From: Diadema setosum
Lineage: Eukaryota > Echinodermata > Echinoidea > Diadematoida > Diadematidae
Direction of reading: 5' to 3'
DNA: 64,000 nucleotides
NCBI GenBank assembly: GCA_033980235.1
Contig: CM067067.1
Span: 16,550,401-16,614,400, forward strand
The notes under the pieces were generated by a model. The model was given only the letters and a program-made list of their open reading frames with translations. It was not told the origin of the DNA and made no database searches. Shown here piece by piece: positions 15,201 to 24,741 of this stretch. The first letter of the stretch is position 1. Every line of letters starts with the position of its first letter. A program made the position numbers and the translations under genes.

Positions 15201-16318
15201 TGGATTAGGCTGCTAGAAGAGAGCTGGTGAGTACTGTATTTTGCTAAAGCATGTCGATCTCACTCTCATTGTAGGCAATGCTCCGAATGTGTGAGTAGCA
15301 GCAGCAGCGACGAAGGAGCCACCGAGAACCCCAGGGAAGTGGAGGAGGAGCCGCGTCGCAAACGGCGCATCATCAAAGAGCCCCTCAAATTCACGACACA
15401 GTTCCCAGACTTCCCTGTCAAGAAGGTGAGAAAGACCATCACCCCTGCAACCCCCCCCCCCCCCCTCGAGGGTCCTTCTAGGTCATGATGTCTAGCGTTT
15501 GAGTGTGAAAGTGGAACAGCACAGGATATCATATTCACCTAAGAATCCTTCCACTTCCCCAGTCCAAACTAAAAGTTGTGCTGTGGAATATTTAGCTTCA
15601 TTGTATCTGTCAGTGACAATTGCATCTTTGAATTGAAAAGCGGAAATACGTGGCCCCCAAAATTAGTTGGGTACTAATATTATGATAGTTAAACAGGATT
15701 GTGTGTTATTTTACTTCTTAACCTCAAACTCTATTCATTTTTGAGAATGCCAGTATGTGATTGAGGTCAGGGTCATGGTTAATTCATAATAGTTTGCAAT
15801 TTGATGGAATATATGATAATTTTGGCTCAAAACTAGCACAAATGTTCATTATGCAGTCATTGAGACTATTTTGAATTGGATGTTTTACAGGTCAAGATTG
15901 AAACTCAGGGTCAAATTTACATGATTATGATAATGAGGTGGCACCAAAAATGTGTCAAGAAAAATAATGAAACTGGGCGAAAATGAGTGATTGAATAAAA
16001 TAAAAGAGACTCTGCATGTAAAGTTGTTTCAGCATAACTTTGTGACAGGCAGCCATCCAGGTAGATATGAAGTACACTGCAGAACGACACGCAGGCTACT
16101 TGCAGGGGGGGGGGGGGGAAGAAGAAAAGATGGGTCTCGACCAAGGCAGACATTCCAATGAGTGGTTTAAATGAATGTAAGTGCATCATCAATTAATTCC
16201 TGTAAGCAGCGATTGAAATGTTGAGACTGATGTTTGTCATTTCTTGCAGGTTATAAAAGGCAGGGGAAAGGGAAAAGGTAGAGCACCCATCAAGAGAAAG
16301 CTGGACACAAGTGACCAG
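117..16318 (+). CDS. PHF14: PHF14 orthologue (PHD finger protein 14), interior part of gene, 10 exons in window
   Basis: Ten exons (117-228, 1119-1213, 1703-1745, 5190-5356, 6321-6568, 8929-9035, 11263-11459, 13894-14025, 15275-15425, 16250-16318) have AG/GT borders and compatible phases and join into about 440 codons. The order matches vertebrate PHF14 as I know it: second half of the extended PHD (WVHVVCALYVPG, then CEDDRF..TG.CI.CDAGMCR.YFHVTC), a linker (DIADPF.AYC), the block LPR.LTSSASA..LMRKAELMG here as a close variant, a charged helical segment, the next PHD finger (CGIC...HDQHLL..CD.C...YH.GCLDPPLTR.PKK) and basic tails. PHF14 is a nuclear histone-binding protein that reads the unmodified H3 tail and controls growth-related genes. 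The start codon and first PHD lie upstream of the window. The last PHD finger of vertebrate PHF14 was not found. Family assignment is strong; exon borders rest on splice consensus and phase. Confidence 0.93.
229..1118. other. PHF14 intron, no recognisable element
   Basis: AT-rich unique-looking sequence between exons a and b. I see no ORF with protein-like composition and no terminal repeat. Confidence 0.6.
1119..1213 (+). CDS. PHF14: PHF14 exon b: ePHD Cys/His core
   Basis: The acceptor is ..ccaacag and the donor TG|gtgagt, so the exon ends two bases into a Cys codon. It encodes A-C-S-Y-C-E-D-D-R-F, then T-G-I-C-I-G-C-D-A-G-M-C-R, then Y-F-H-V-T. These are the zinc ligands of the ePHD. The split Cys is completed by the first base of the next exon. 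Confidence 0.93.
1703..1745 (+). CDS. PHF14: PHF14 micro-exon c (43 bp)
   Basis: The acceptor is ttcttgtcag and the donor GAG|gtgggt. It completes the ePHD Cys codon and encodes G-Q-R-E-G-L-L-S-E-A-S-P-D-E, matching the A-Q-K-E-G-L-L-S-E segment of vertebrate PHF14. Splicing this exon between its neighbours keeps the frame. Confidence 0.9.
1775..2100. repeat. dispersed repeat family A, copy 1
   Basis: The motifs ctgagtatgcttgggcaggtg, aacaggaaggccag..gtcacaatag and ccagacac.tgggccagttggtgaacaaa recur in part at 8265-8357 and 13,040-13,510. This copy retains an uninterrupted version of the site that carries a MITE in the 13-kb copy. Confidence 0.6.
2237..2356. mobile_element. fragment of the gggcccgtttcataaa MITE family
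   Basis: The sequence gggcccaattcataaaaggt, caacaactcttgctg, ccaatggctgttgctatt and attccaggaagagttg parallels the complete palindromic copy at 12,009-12,168. The right terminus is missing or merged into the next repeat. Confidence 0.55.
2541..2672. repeat. 33-bp minisatellite, 4 copies
   Basis: Four head-to-tail units of the type ttgcaaaagccgataagtcc + acttcacgttt. The unit length is a multiple of three, so both strands stay open (D-K-S-T-S-R-F-V-A-K-A on +). Single related motifs recur at 2368 and inverted at 4628 and 4655. Confidence 0.85.
2760..3433. repeat. degenerate tandem array, unit about 170-180 bp
   Basis: About four diverged units share gaaactgcgttgccatggtaac, gcatattatgg, aggga(a)aatattgtggatcg, cctcatttttcaagcaaaatg and tttggtgcacacattgg. 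The array is cut at its right end by the element at 3436. Confidence 0.65.
3436..4374. mobile_element. TA-flanked DNA transposon, pogo/Tigger-like, non-autonomous
   Basis: The terminal inverted repeats CAGTTAAACTCGCCTAAGTC and its inverse (..gcgagtttaactg) are bounded by TA at 3434-3435 and 4375-4376. Subterminal aagtcga motifs repeat many times at both ends. At 939 bp with no long ORF it cannot encode a transposase. The CAGT start and TA target duplication fit the Tc1/mariner-pogo group; the family name is inference. Confidence 0.75.
5190..5356 (+). CDS. PHF14: PHF14 exon d: linker after ePHD
   Basis: The acceptor is cctcaacag and the donor AG|gtgtgt, leaving two bases of an Arg codon. It encodes D-I-A-D-P-F-Y-A-Y-C-K-x-H, then a Lys/Arg-rich helix and a segment ending H-A-K-Y-L-R. 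It is GC-richer than its introns and the coding frame is open throughout. Confidence 0.92.
5357..6320. other. PHF14 intron, no recognisable element
   Basis: AT-rich intron with A and T runs. No terminal repeats or protein-like ORF seen. Confidence 0.55.
6321..6568 (+). CDS. PHF14: PHF14 exon e: conserved LMRKAELMG block
   Basis: The acceptor is ctccgtgcag and the donor ATAG|gtcagc; the exon starts by completing Arg and ends with the first base of Asp. It encodes W-I-P-P-E-K-V-P-R, L-T-T-S-A-S-A-C-R-R, L-M-R-K-A-E-L-M-G and A-E-F-V-N-Y-C-I. These blocks are diagnostic of PHF14. The third-position GC is markedly higher than in the flanking introns. Confidence 0.94.
7141..8117. mobile_element. 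foldback element with TA duplication, long inverted arms
   Basis: The termini CACTCAGTAAAAAAAGAAAG and its inverse (..ctttctttttttgctgagtg) are flanked by TA at 7139-7140 and 8118-8119. Homology between the arms continues inward for about 240 bp: gcatgagtgaacacatt and ccaaggca..taaaaattgca occur on the left and in inverse on the right. At 977 bp it has no transposase ORF. Confidence 0.8.
8265..8357. repeat. dispersed repeat family A, short copy
   Basis: The segment cctgagtatatttgggcaggtgtctatggg..gcatgttgcagcaaaatcg parallels 1800-1860. Only this part of the family is present. Confidence 0.5.
8462..8584. repeat. ggccacc / gtcgagcc repeat fragment
   Basis: GC-rich stretch with several ggtggcccc..gggccacc motifs ending in gtgtcgagccctgg. 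The same motifs in opposite order and orientation lie at 17,698-17,795 (ggctcgacactt..gggccaccaaaa). Confidence 0.5.
8929..9035 (+). CDS. PHF14: PHF14 exon f: charged coiled-coil segment
   Basis: The acceptor is tgcccccag and the donor GAG|gtgaga. It encodes D-R-D-E-R-M-K-T-L-K-T-K-L followed by a heptad-like run rich in Leu, Lys, Gln and Glu, ending R-R-K-Y-D-E. Vertebrate PHF14 has a helical segment of the same character here. Phase joins exon e and exon g without a break. Confidence 0.88.
9609..11049. mobile_element. dispersed element with cggaggcat ends, (GTCC)n and AGGTCA clusters, copy 1
   Basis: It starts atgcctccgcc..ccggaggcattatgttttcggg, continues with a (gtccgtcc)n tract, three tandem units of about 150 bp and many ggtcaaaggtca runs, and ends attatggcggaggcat..agtcgcc..agcgacat. 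A second full copy is at 44,302-45,293; end fragments occur at about 28,960-29,010 and 42,812-42,845. No protein is recognisable and the transposition type is unknown to me. Confidence 0.7.
11263..11459 (+). CDS. PHF14: PHF14 exon g: I-W-K-A-L / K-K-L-K-L-P segment
   Basis: The acceptor is gtccatgtag and the donor CT|gtaagt. It encodes S-S-I-E-A-I-W-K-A-L, V-A-G-K-K-L-K-L-P-S-V-L and a Lys/Glu-rich stretch S-K-K-E-E-K-E-E. Vertebrate PHF14 has I-W-A-L-L-G-R-I-T-G-Q-K-L-N-I-P-A-I-L at this point. The exon ends two bases into a Leu codon completed by exon h. Confidence 0.9.
11460..12008. other. PHF14 intron, no recognisable element
   Basis: Intronic sequence with short pyrimidine- and GT-rich tracts; no repeat borders seen. 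Confidence 0.5.
12009..12168. mobile_element. palindromic MITE, gggccccgtttcataaa family
   Basis: The left end gggccccgtttcataaaa pairs with the right end tctgtgaaacggggccc. The arms include caactcttgctggaatg and its inverse cattccagcaagagttg. A hairpin of about 160 bp with no coding capacity. Confidence 0.8.
13040..13510. repeat. dispersed repeat family A, copy interrupted by a MITE
   Basis: It shares caggaaggcca..gtgacacaatag..ggtaatctct and ttcccagacat with 1900-2100. The homology is split by the element at 13,246-13,486. Confidence 0.6.
13246..13486. mobile_element. TA-flanked MITE (CTGTATACGCC ends)
   Basis: The inverted ends CTGTATACGCCAAATATTTC and ..gaaatatatggcgtatacag are flanked by TA at 13,244-13,245 and 13,487-13,488. 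Many tcgcgaa motifs lie inside. The related uninterrupted sequence near 2045 supports a clean insertion. Confidence 0.8.
13894..14025 (+). CDS. PHF14: PHF14 exon h: PHD finger CGICEQSHDQHLL
   Basis: A long pyrimidine tract and cttctgacag precede the exon; the donor is TG|gtgagt, splitting the Trp codon of the PHD. It encodes C-G-I-C, H-D-Q-H-L-L, C-D-I-C, Y-Y-H-M-G-C-L-D-P-P-L-T-R and P-K-K. The zinc ligands C4-H-C are present and continue in exon i. Confidence 0.95.
14235..14822 (+). pseudogene. LINE 3' end fragment (Jockey/CR1/L2 superfamily) in PHF14 intron
   Basis: The frame ending at 14,476 reads R-Y-T-F-K-Y-T-G-P-V-L-W-N-D-L-P and S-I-F-K-R-S-Y-K-F-F-L, the usual C-terminus of non-LTR retrotransposon polyproteins. 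A 3' untranslated part follows and ends in a tail of aaatgaaatgaaaatg repeats, as in CR1/L2-like elements. The rest of the element is missing (5' truncation). Confidence 0.8.
15275..15425 (+). CDS. PHF14: PHF14 exon i: end of PHD finger and basic tail
   Basis: The acceptor is ctcattgtag and the donor AAG|gtgaga. It completes W-Q-C-S-E-C, the last two PHD zinc ligands, then a Ser/Glu-rich linker and R-R-K-R-R-I-I-K-E-P-L-K-F, which matches R-R-Q-I-K-E-P-V-K-F of vertebrate PHF14. Confidence 0.93.
15426..16249. other. PHF14 intron with poly-C and poly-G runs
   Basis: Apart from a C-run at about 15,453 and a G-run at about 16,105, I see nothing structured. Confidence 0.5.
16250..16318 (+). CDS. 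PHF14: PHF14 exon j: Gly/Arg/Lys-rich 23-codon exon
   Basis: The acceptor is atttcttgcag and the donor CAG|gtattt. It encodes K-G-R-G-K-G-K-G-R-A-P-I-K-R-K, comparable to the T-R-G-R-K-R basic segment of vertebrate PHF14. It starts and ends in phase 0. It is the last exon I can place with reasonable certainty. Confidence 0.8.
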
Positions 16319-17116
16319 GTATTTAACCTTCAAGCACCTACAAGTTCCTAGCAATGTCATTGTCTACTTTTATACTAAACCAAAAACATTTGACAATATT
16401 AGTGGAGGTTCAGGTAGTAAACACTCCTTTCTGCGCACTCACAACCCACACACATACATATACAAACAAACGGACACAAGGGTTTGGAGGCAGGTTGGTT
16501 AAGTTCTTGAAGAGTGAACTTTACTATATCTAACTGAAGAGCAATTATAACTATACTTGAACTTCAAATTCCACCCCTCCCCACACACCTCCACTTCCAC
16601 AGTGACAGTACAATACACAAAATGGTACACTCTAATTTTATGAGTCGCCTTTGAGTGATGAAAATAATGCATGATTATAATAAACACACAAAAACAGCAA
16701 TACGCAAAAATATCAATTTAAGACTCTTACAACCCCAAAATTAACATGTGAAAAAGTCAGACCGGTGGCAATTTGGGAAAATATCTGCATGTGAAAATTT
16801 CAGCTGATACAGTAGTACTACCCTTGTAAGGGATGTTTTTGGTGTAAGCCCATTGTGGATGTTGTGCAGTCATGATCTATTTTCAGTTCTGTATTGAGAG
16901 GCATGTATGGAACATCACTAGTCTGAAGTGTGCAGTGTAATACATTTTCATGCAATGATTAGAATGTGTTCATGTTACTGTTACATCAAATGCACTTGCT
17001 TATATGGTACGCATTTACTGTGTCGTCTGGTGGTACTTGAATACCAGCAATGCTAGACCTGTGTGTTTCCAGTATAATGAAGTCATAGAAGTATGCAAAT
17101 TGTTCACTGATATCGC
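16319..17116. other. sequence after PHF14 exon j, nothing recognised
   Basis: AT-rich, with no PHD-encoding exon and no element ends before the TTA at 17,117. Confidence 0.5.
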
Positions 17117-17789
17117 TTAGGCGTGACAGATTTAGTATAGCGAGCGTTCGGCCGCGTGGGGAATGCTCGCGTTCCTCCTTTTGTTAGGGGACGCCCCTAT
17201 TCCTCCTGCGTGCAGAATGGGGGGTTTAATCCCTCTATTCATCAGCCTAATGAGGGCGTTCCTTGGACGCAACAGAACGGGCTTGCTCACAAGTCGCATT
17301 CATGGCGTTCCTCTCCGCTTTAGGAACGCAAGGATTATCCCAACCACGTGCTTTCCGCGCACGGCTTCACCTTTGAAAAGAACAATTTGCGCCGGCAAGT
17401 GCACAATTCACGGTGGACGCCAGAATTCCACATCGTTCTTGCAAGTTAAAATAAATCGCGTGGCAAAAACGAGTGAGAGAAATCGCGCACTTCAGACAGT
17501 TAAACAATTGCGACTCCACATGCTCGCATACGCTACGGAGTAACATTGCACGAGTTCGCAAAATTCTCACGACTCGCAGTTTCCAAGCGTCATGAACAGG
17601 ATTGGTATTCCAAAAGTTTTGCCAAAGTTTTGCGATTATTCACAAGCAATAATTCACAAGCGAGAAGTTGCATTCTGGTTTACTTTTCGATGACATTAGT
17701 CAAGGCTCGACACTTACGGGGCCACCAAAAACGCGCGTCGGGCCACCGAAATTTCAGAAATGAAGATTTTGGTACGATCGGGCCACCAA

Positions 17790-18448
17790 AAAAGTCGGAT
17801 GTTTGCCTTTACTTTCGAAAATGAACAGCGGTAACAATCGGCTCCGTAAGATGCTAAAATAGATGTCAGATGTTTACTCTTAATTTTGGAAATGAATAAC
17901 GGTAATATTCGACTCCGTATGATACTAAAATAAATGTCGGATGTTTGCTTATACTTTGGGAAATTAATAACGGTAAGAGTCAGCTCCGTACGGTGCTTAA
18001 ATTAATGTCAGATAATTGATTTTGCCTTCGGAAATGAATAAGGATAACATTCGGCTCCGGAAGATGGTGAAATAATTGTCGAATGTTTGCTTTGACGTTC
18101 AGAAATGAATAATAATGATATTCAACTCTGTATGATGATAAAATAAATTTCTGATGTTTGCTTTTATGTTCGAAAGTAAATAGCAATAACATTCAGCTCC
18201 GGAAGATGCTAAAATAAATGTCGAATGTTTCCTTTGACGTTCGGAAATGAATCAGAGTAATATTCAATTCCGTATGGTGATTAGATAAATGTCGGATATT
18301 TGCTGTACTTTCGAAAGTAAATAGCAATCACATTCGGCTCCAGAAGATGCCAGAATAAATGTCAGATAATTGCTTTTACTTTTGGAAGTGAATAGCGGTA
18401 ACATTCTGCTCAATACCATGCTAAAACAAATGTCGGATTTGTTATTCC
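17790..18448. repeat. 71-bp minisatellite, about 9 copies
   Basis: Units run gctccg(t/g)a(a/t)gatgctaaa, ataaatgtcggatgtttgct, tt..cttcggaaatgaatag and cggtaacattc. Units alternate between gctccGGAAGATG and actccGTATGATG forms, suggesting a 142-bp higher-order unit. The copies are diverged. Confidence 0.85.
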
Positions 18449-21185
18449 ACACTGCTCGACTGATTAAAAAAAAAACTGTTACGATTCGCTAAAGTTTGTT
18501 ATTATGCTGAAGGTTCGCTTTTCTTTTTTATATAAGTTTCGAAATTTCGGAGGTTATATAGCTGATACGAAAACGAAGTTTCTTACCACGAATATGATAA
18601 TTTCTTTACAGATAAACGACCCACCTTTTTTTTCCATTTTCGGATGAATGAACCATCTGAATATTTTTTTCCCCCCGGAATGATGAATATCGTGCAAAGA
18701 AGTAAACGATGTCACGTTCAGAAATAAACCCCGATATTCCCGTCACAGGAAAAGATTCGGCGTTTTTAATTTTCTTTTAGCCAAAAATGACATAAGTTTC
18801 GTACCATGCACGTAATTCATTCTCACATTTACGAACCTTCGGAATAATGCCACAAATGGTATTAACGAGCCCTAATACAATTTTGGATTAACACATTACA
18901 TAAGGCATATCAAATTTGCGTGTTTTGTGGGTTCAGCAAAAAGAACCATCGGATTTACGAACCTTATTCTTCTTTCGGAATAATGAACATAAGGCAAAGG
19001 AAATAACGATGCCATAATAGGAATTCAAATTATTTTCTTGCCTCAAAGATTTTCCATACTTATTTTCCGAACTACTAACCCCCAATGCCAGACTAAAAAT
19101 CCGAAAATTAAATAAGCTCTGCTTTCTGATGTTTTGTTAATCCCAGAAATTAAAAGGAACAAGTTGTGTTATTCGTTTTCAGAGTAACGTAATTAATTTA
19201 ATATCCCGATAAATGCACCCTTAGAATCACAAAATTCGTGCGGTTTCGGATTAATGAATCGTATTTATTTTTCACATTAACGAATATCAATACGGCAGAG
19301 GGAATTTTCGAGAATATTATAGCGAATCTTATTTAACTTTCGCATTACAAGAACCTTACAGGTGCAACGAACATCAAAATATAAGAACGATGTCAGACTA
19401 AAAATTGAAACTGTATAGTTGCTTTAAGAATTTTACCTCCCGTCTATATTGCTTTTCCGATCTAAATCTAAAAATGAAATAAAACAAAACAAAACAAAAC
19501 ACGATGAAACGCGCTATTATTGCCGAACATAGAATACATCCCCATTAATAGGTGGAACAAAATAACAACAGAAAAAGATGCAGAGAGAGAATGATGGGCG
19601 GGAGAATGGTCTAGGAGGTCGAAGATCTTTTGTGTGTGTGTGTGTATGTGTGTGGAATTGAATATTACATGTACATGTTGTGCACAGAAATCTGTCAAAG
19701 TCTGTCAAAGTGTGTCAGAGTCACGAGAAATCAAGTTTTAGTTATGCCTATAGATATAAATGTGGATTCTACAGACTCTAAAGCTACGTTGTATTTGCCT
19801 GAGATGCAGTGCGCTGTGGGTATACTAGTATATGCAGTTGAAACATTCTCCTGTCCCCCCCCCCCCCCCCCCCCCCACCTTCGCATTCTAAGTCTTGTTC
19901 GGATCGTTCCAGTCTTCGCCCCGGCGAACTTCTATAGCTATCACACGCTGTTCTCACGGCGTCTGATCAGGCTATAGACTATCAATATTTTCCGTCCCGT
20001 CCCGCTGCGGACCGCCTCCAAGTTTTGTTAGGGTCTATTACGTGCCGTCGTGTTTCATTGCATTCATCCCATTTTATCAAGGCATACAAAATTCCTCATT
20101 AGCACCGGGACTGCCGTGGCAATTGTGATGTGATGTGATGTGACACGGCATCCACGGCAATCACGTCCTGTCACATTTGCCTATCTCGTCTCACAGCGTT
20201 GTTTCACGTCCGTCCCATTTTGTCCGTGATGGCCTGAAATGTGACTGCCGTGGTTGCCGTGAACATGTGTAAACGCGGCTTTTAGCTTTACATAATCCAA
20301 TTCCACATCCCTTTAAACCTTAAATACGAATATTTGTACGCTATTGTCAGTAGTTCACTTTCTAAAAAGCAAAAACAAACGAACAACCAAACAAACGAAC
20401 GAACAAGTAAACAAACAAAACCATGACAATCTCTTAAAATTCAGGTTCTGTTTCCGTTCAAGCTCACAACCTGATTCTTTCCCTAAACGAAACAATACAG
20501 CAGTCGTTCTTTATAGCGACGCACGACGGCGTTTACGCTCCTCCTCTGTCACTTCATAAGGCGAAAGCATTCTATATGAGGAGTCAAAGAAAATCATCCA
20601 ATAAGACGGTATCTATCATCGACCAATACGGCAGCCTGATGTGAACTTCGGTGTGTTTTTGTCCGTGCCGCAAAATGAATACGTCGGTGCGCTTTTGTGT
20701 GTCGGGTGCATCTTTAGCAAGGAGCTACAAGTTTTGTTGCTTGTAGCTCCATGGCTGTTATTGCTGCCCCAAAACAAGGGAAGCAGAAGAAAAAGGGCAT
20801 ACCTGCTATTAAGAAAAGCCTCTTTTAAACGAGGATGTTTCTTGCTGCTATTCCCTTCCGATTGTAAAAACTAAAGAGGGTGCTTTATAAGCAATTATGA
20901 ATACCTGAATTGAAAGGACCAGAGGATACCCATTCTGTAGGCGACGTAAAAAGCATAGGAAAGCCAATTGAGACAATTGGTGCTGGTCAGTCGTCTGCCG
21001 AGATCATGGTAATTGCATGTACAACAGTACTATAAACCATCAAAATTAATGTATACACACGAATGTAACATTGATACATATCTTTCTCATAATCTGTCAC
21101 TTTGAAACACTGCATAAAATATGAAGTACCACTGACTTGACTCAGCATGACATTAAAGCTTTCTAGTATCACATTATTGTGTTAC

Positions 21186-21363
21186 GGGGGGGGGCATTTA
21201 ATAAATCTGTTTGTACAGTTACGAACAACTTACGAGCGACTGGTGATCAGTTCTGATGTGCTATACTTATCAGAATTTCCATAATTCAGCACAAGAACTT
21301 ATCATCAGTCACTCGTAAGTCGTTCGTATCTTTACGAACAGCTTTATGACCCCCCCCCCCCCC
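21186..21363. mobile_element. hairpin MITE bounded by G-run and C-run
   Basis: Left: a G-run then gcatttaataaatctgttt, gttacgaacaacttacgag and cgactggtgatcagttct. Right: the inverse, agaacttatcatcagtcact, cgtaagtcgttcgtat, tacgaacagctttatgac, then a C-run. It lies inside the 8.56-kb element. Confidence 0.65.
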
Positions 21364-23162
21364 TTCACTGCGTTTCAAGCAGTGGAATATAATTGTATCC
21401 TAACAAAATATAATAAGATTAAGGCATTTCGTTTTCTAGTTCACGAACTTTCGGAATAACTTTTTTATTTTGTGTGTGTGTGTGTTCTTGAATATTCATC
21501 AAAACGAACTTAATTGCATTCTATGTGATTAACGAAATTTTGGAATAATTAATTGCAGACAGAGATGAAAATGACCGTTACTGTTTCTTGCATATTTCTC
21601 AGTTTTTATGTTCACAACGATGTTCCTCGCTTTGTGATTACGTTTGGTCCATCCATCGCGTTTCCCGCAAGCTTGAAAAAGGAGCTAAAATTCACGCAAG
21701 GAGACGGGTTTTCTTCCACGAGAGACAAATCATTTGTAGAAGATGCACTGTCCTTCCCGCCTGTTATAAAGATAACCTATCATACACTATATACGGCTAG
21801 CACTGTATGTAGTACTGAAGAAATTTTTCCTGGTGAGAGTCGGTAGACTTATCCGTTCCAAGCGCGGGTAAATTAGTAAGTCTTCTCTCAGGACATTAGG
21901 TTTTACCCAGAACTTTACGGAATCCGCATATCGTCTTGCTGACCTATAAGAAAATAAGCCCAAACATTACATTTTGCCAGTTAACAAATAGCCAGGTTAA
22001 TTATTGTTGCACAAGTTGTCATTATAATACGCTTTGCAAAAAGTAGGCTTACTTTCAATCTTCACTGATGAGCTCTAAACAGCCCATTACATAACCAGGG
22101 AAGAGGGATAATTACATTCATAGTTTAAATGAGTTTTCTTAACCCGTTCCTCCCATTCTCCAAGAGCCTGAAATGCTCAAAAGCGAGATTCTCTTTGCAG
22201 GTCGACGTGAGAATGGACAGGTTGGTATTCCTCCTGTGCGGAAACAGTCAAGCTGTAGGCCTATTATGACAGTATCCCCTTTCCATGGTCAACTACAATA
22301 CCATGTGCCATCAAACAATGAAAGTATCGATCGGGCACCAGGTATAGGTATGAATAGACATTGCGCTAATGGGCTCACAAACTCTTTTGTTGTACACAAG
22401 AATATTGTCACTGGAGGCTCTACTGAGCTGAGCCTCTATCGCTGTGTACATCTTAATTCGAGTTTTATTGCGAAAGAAGCACATATTATACGCGAAGTTA
22501 GTAACGGCAATGCACAAAACTTTTGAAAGAGCGGGATCCGAAACATGGACCCGTTTCTAGACACTGTACGTTTTAAATTTGATATGAAAAAAAAAAAAAA
22601 AAAAAAAAAAACGCATATTCCCCAAAGTGCATGCAAATTTGCGATTTAAATTGAAGTGCGTTGCTGTGAAGATATGCATGTGAATTCGTATGATTCTGTC
22701 GAGATAATTTTTCAGTGCCGACATAGTTGAAAGAGGATGTGTGATTTTCCTTCCCTAAGTCGCCATATTTTTATTTGTTTTGCTTACATTTCTATTGCCA
22801 TACTCTGAAAATGAATTGTTCTCGCGCTCCGATTCGCAACATTACCGCTCTGTGATGTACGGCGCGGGCCAGTCTGAAATAAAAACAAGAAAAATTGTTA
22901 ATCCGGAAACGACATCTTTCGGATTACTAACCTTCGTAAAGATAAACATCTTTCCATCGTCGAACTTATTTAACTTTGGACTGAGATTTAAACCTTCGGA
23001 ATAGCGAACTACAGTAACAATAATTTGCTACAATTTTTTTCATCGACATTTCGTGAAGCACGATGCGTTTCGGTAGTTTGAAACGTGTTAATGTTGCGAT
23101 GTCTTTCCCCTGCTAGTGCAGACTAAGTTCAATCATGGCGAAAGTTCCGTTACGAAATAAAA

Positions 23163-24155
23163 AATGATTCAAGTCTTTTCAACAATAACACGCTTCGGTT
23201 TATAGTTTTTATGCGTTTAAACGCAGTTTTTAGTTTCGTACAAAAACCGCAAGTCTTTTCTGCAACGCTCTTGCGTTTTAGATACAGCGTTGCTTGTGAT
23301 TTGATGGACTTGCATTTGACTATTAGAATTAGTGTTTAAACGCAATTGAGTTTAAGTTTCTTACAATTTTCTAGTGTCGGATGATTATGAAATGCAAGTC
23401 TTTTCAGCGTTCCGTGTTTGATGGACTTGCATTTGATTTTGGGGGTTGCGTTTAATTCTTAATTTTGCGTAAGAAGTAAAAAAATAATGCAGGTCTTTTC
23501 AACAATAACTCACTTCCGTAGATGTTTAGAGATGCGTTTAAACGCAGTTTCTTATAATTTCGTACAAAAAGTATGTCTTTTCTGCAATGCTCTTGCGTTT
23601 AAATACAGCGTCGCGTGTGATTTGATGGACTTGCATTGGATTTTTAGAATCGCGTTGAAACGCAACTGAGTTTTAAAGAAGTTCCCTACAATTTTCAAGT
23701 TTCGTATTATCAAACGCAAGTCTATTCAGCGTTCCGTGTGATGACATGGACTTACAATTGCATTTGATTTTCAGAGCTGCGTTTAATTTTTAATTTTGCA
23801 TACGAAAAAACAAACAAAATAATGCAAGACTTTTCAACAATAACGCACCTCCGTAGATGTTAGAGATGCTTTTAAACGCATAGTTTCTTACGAAAACCTC
23901 AAGTCTTCCCTGCAACGCTCTTGCGTTTGAATACAGCGTTGCGCGTGATTGATGGACTTCATTTTATTTTTAGAGTTGCGTTTCAACGCAATTGAGTTTC
24001 AGGTTCATACAACTATTTTCTAGTTTCATACTACATGTATATCAAACGCAAGCCTTTTGGCAGCAACGCACTTGCGTTTATGTGCAAAGTTGCTCGTGAT
24101 TTGATACACCTGCATTTAATTTTCAGCTGCATTTATAATTACATGTAGTTGCATT
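23163..24155. repeat. tandem array, 3 units of about 335 bp
   Basis: Each unit begins aatgcaagtcttttcaacaa, then cgcttccgtaga, gcgtttaaacgcagtttctt, tgcaacgctcttgcgttt, acagcgttgcgtgtgattt, gatggacttgcatttgat and an inverted tail with caacgcaattgagttt. The start points are about 23,163, 23,487 and 23,820. Palindromic gcgtttaaacgc motifs recur. Confidence 0.85.
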
Positions 24156-24544
24156 TGATTAATTTTCTAAAAACGGGCCCAGGTTTCTATTAACGCTTCG
24201 GAATAATTAACGTTAGAATATTCGGATAAACAGAAACACCTACACGTGTATTTCATGTTCTGATAATGATTTTCTACTAGGACCTTTATGTGTACAAAGT
24301 TTTTGCGTTTTGAGAATAACGAGCAGAAAAGGGGGAAAGTGAACTGCTTTGGTGGGTAGCCAACTACATGTAATACTCCAATGTAAATGAATGTATGCCC
24401 TTTCATTTATGGCGTACAAGACAATATGGACGCATGGCGCGAACGCTACCACGCCATACACTAGGGAATTACCGATTAGAAATGCAGCGAATCAGAGCGG
24501 GAAAACAATTTATTCTTTTTTAAGAGAATAGCGATAAGATTTTG

Positions 24545-24741
24545 AGCGAAAAATTATGTCGACTTAGACGAGGGAATAAACACGTATTTCAGCTCAGTTG
24601 GCACTAAAAAATCAGGTCGACTTACGCGAGTTGTCGACTTATAAATGTCGACTAAGACGAAGAAATTTTCAAGGAATAACAAGACAAAAAATCGGGACTT
24701 TTTTATCGTGTCGACTTAAGCAATGTCGAGGTTTACTGTAC
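24545..24741. mobile_element. pogo/Tigger-like element fragment (gtcgact family)
   Basis: It contains repeated gtcgacttaagc / gtcgacttacgcgag motifs and ends cgaggtttactgta. Read in reverse, the order cagtaaacctcg, aagtcgac, aagtcccgatttttt parallels the left end of the element at 3436. Only one end is found. Confidence 0.55.

Noticed and set aside
20641..20874. 77-codon open frame in the 8.56-kb element as its transposase
   Set aside because: Too short, Leu-rich, no DDE or DNA-binding motif, and no neighbouring frames that extend it.
17790..24155. CRISPR-like array
   Set aside because: The repeats are contiguous diverged tandem units without unique spacers, and the genome is eukaryotic.
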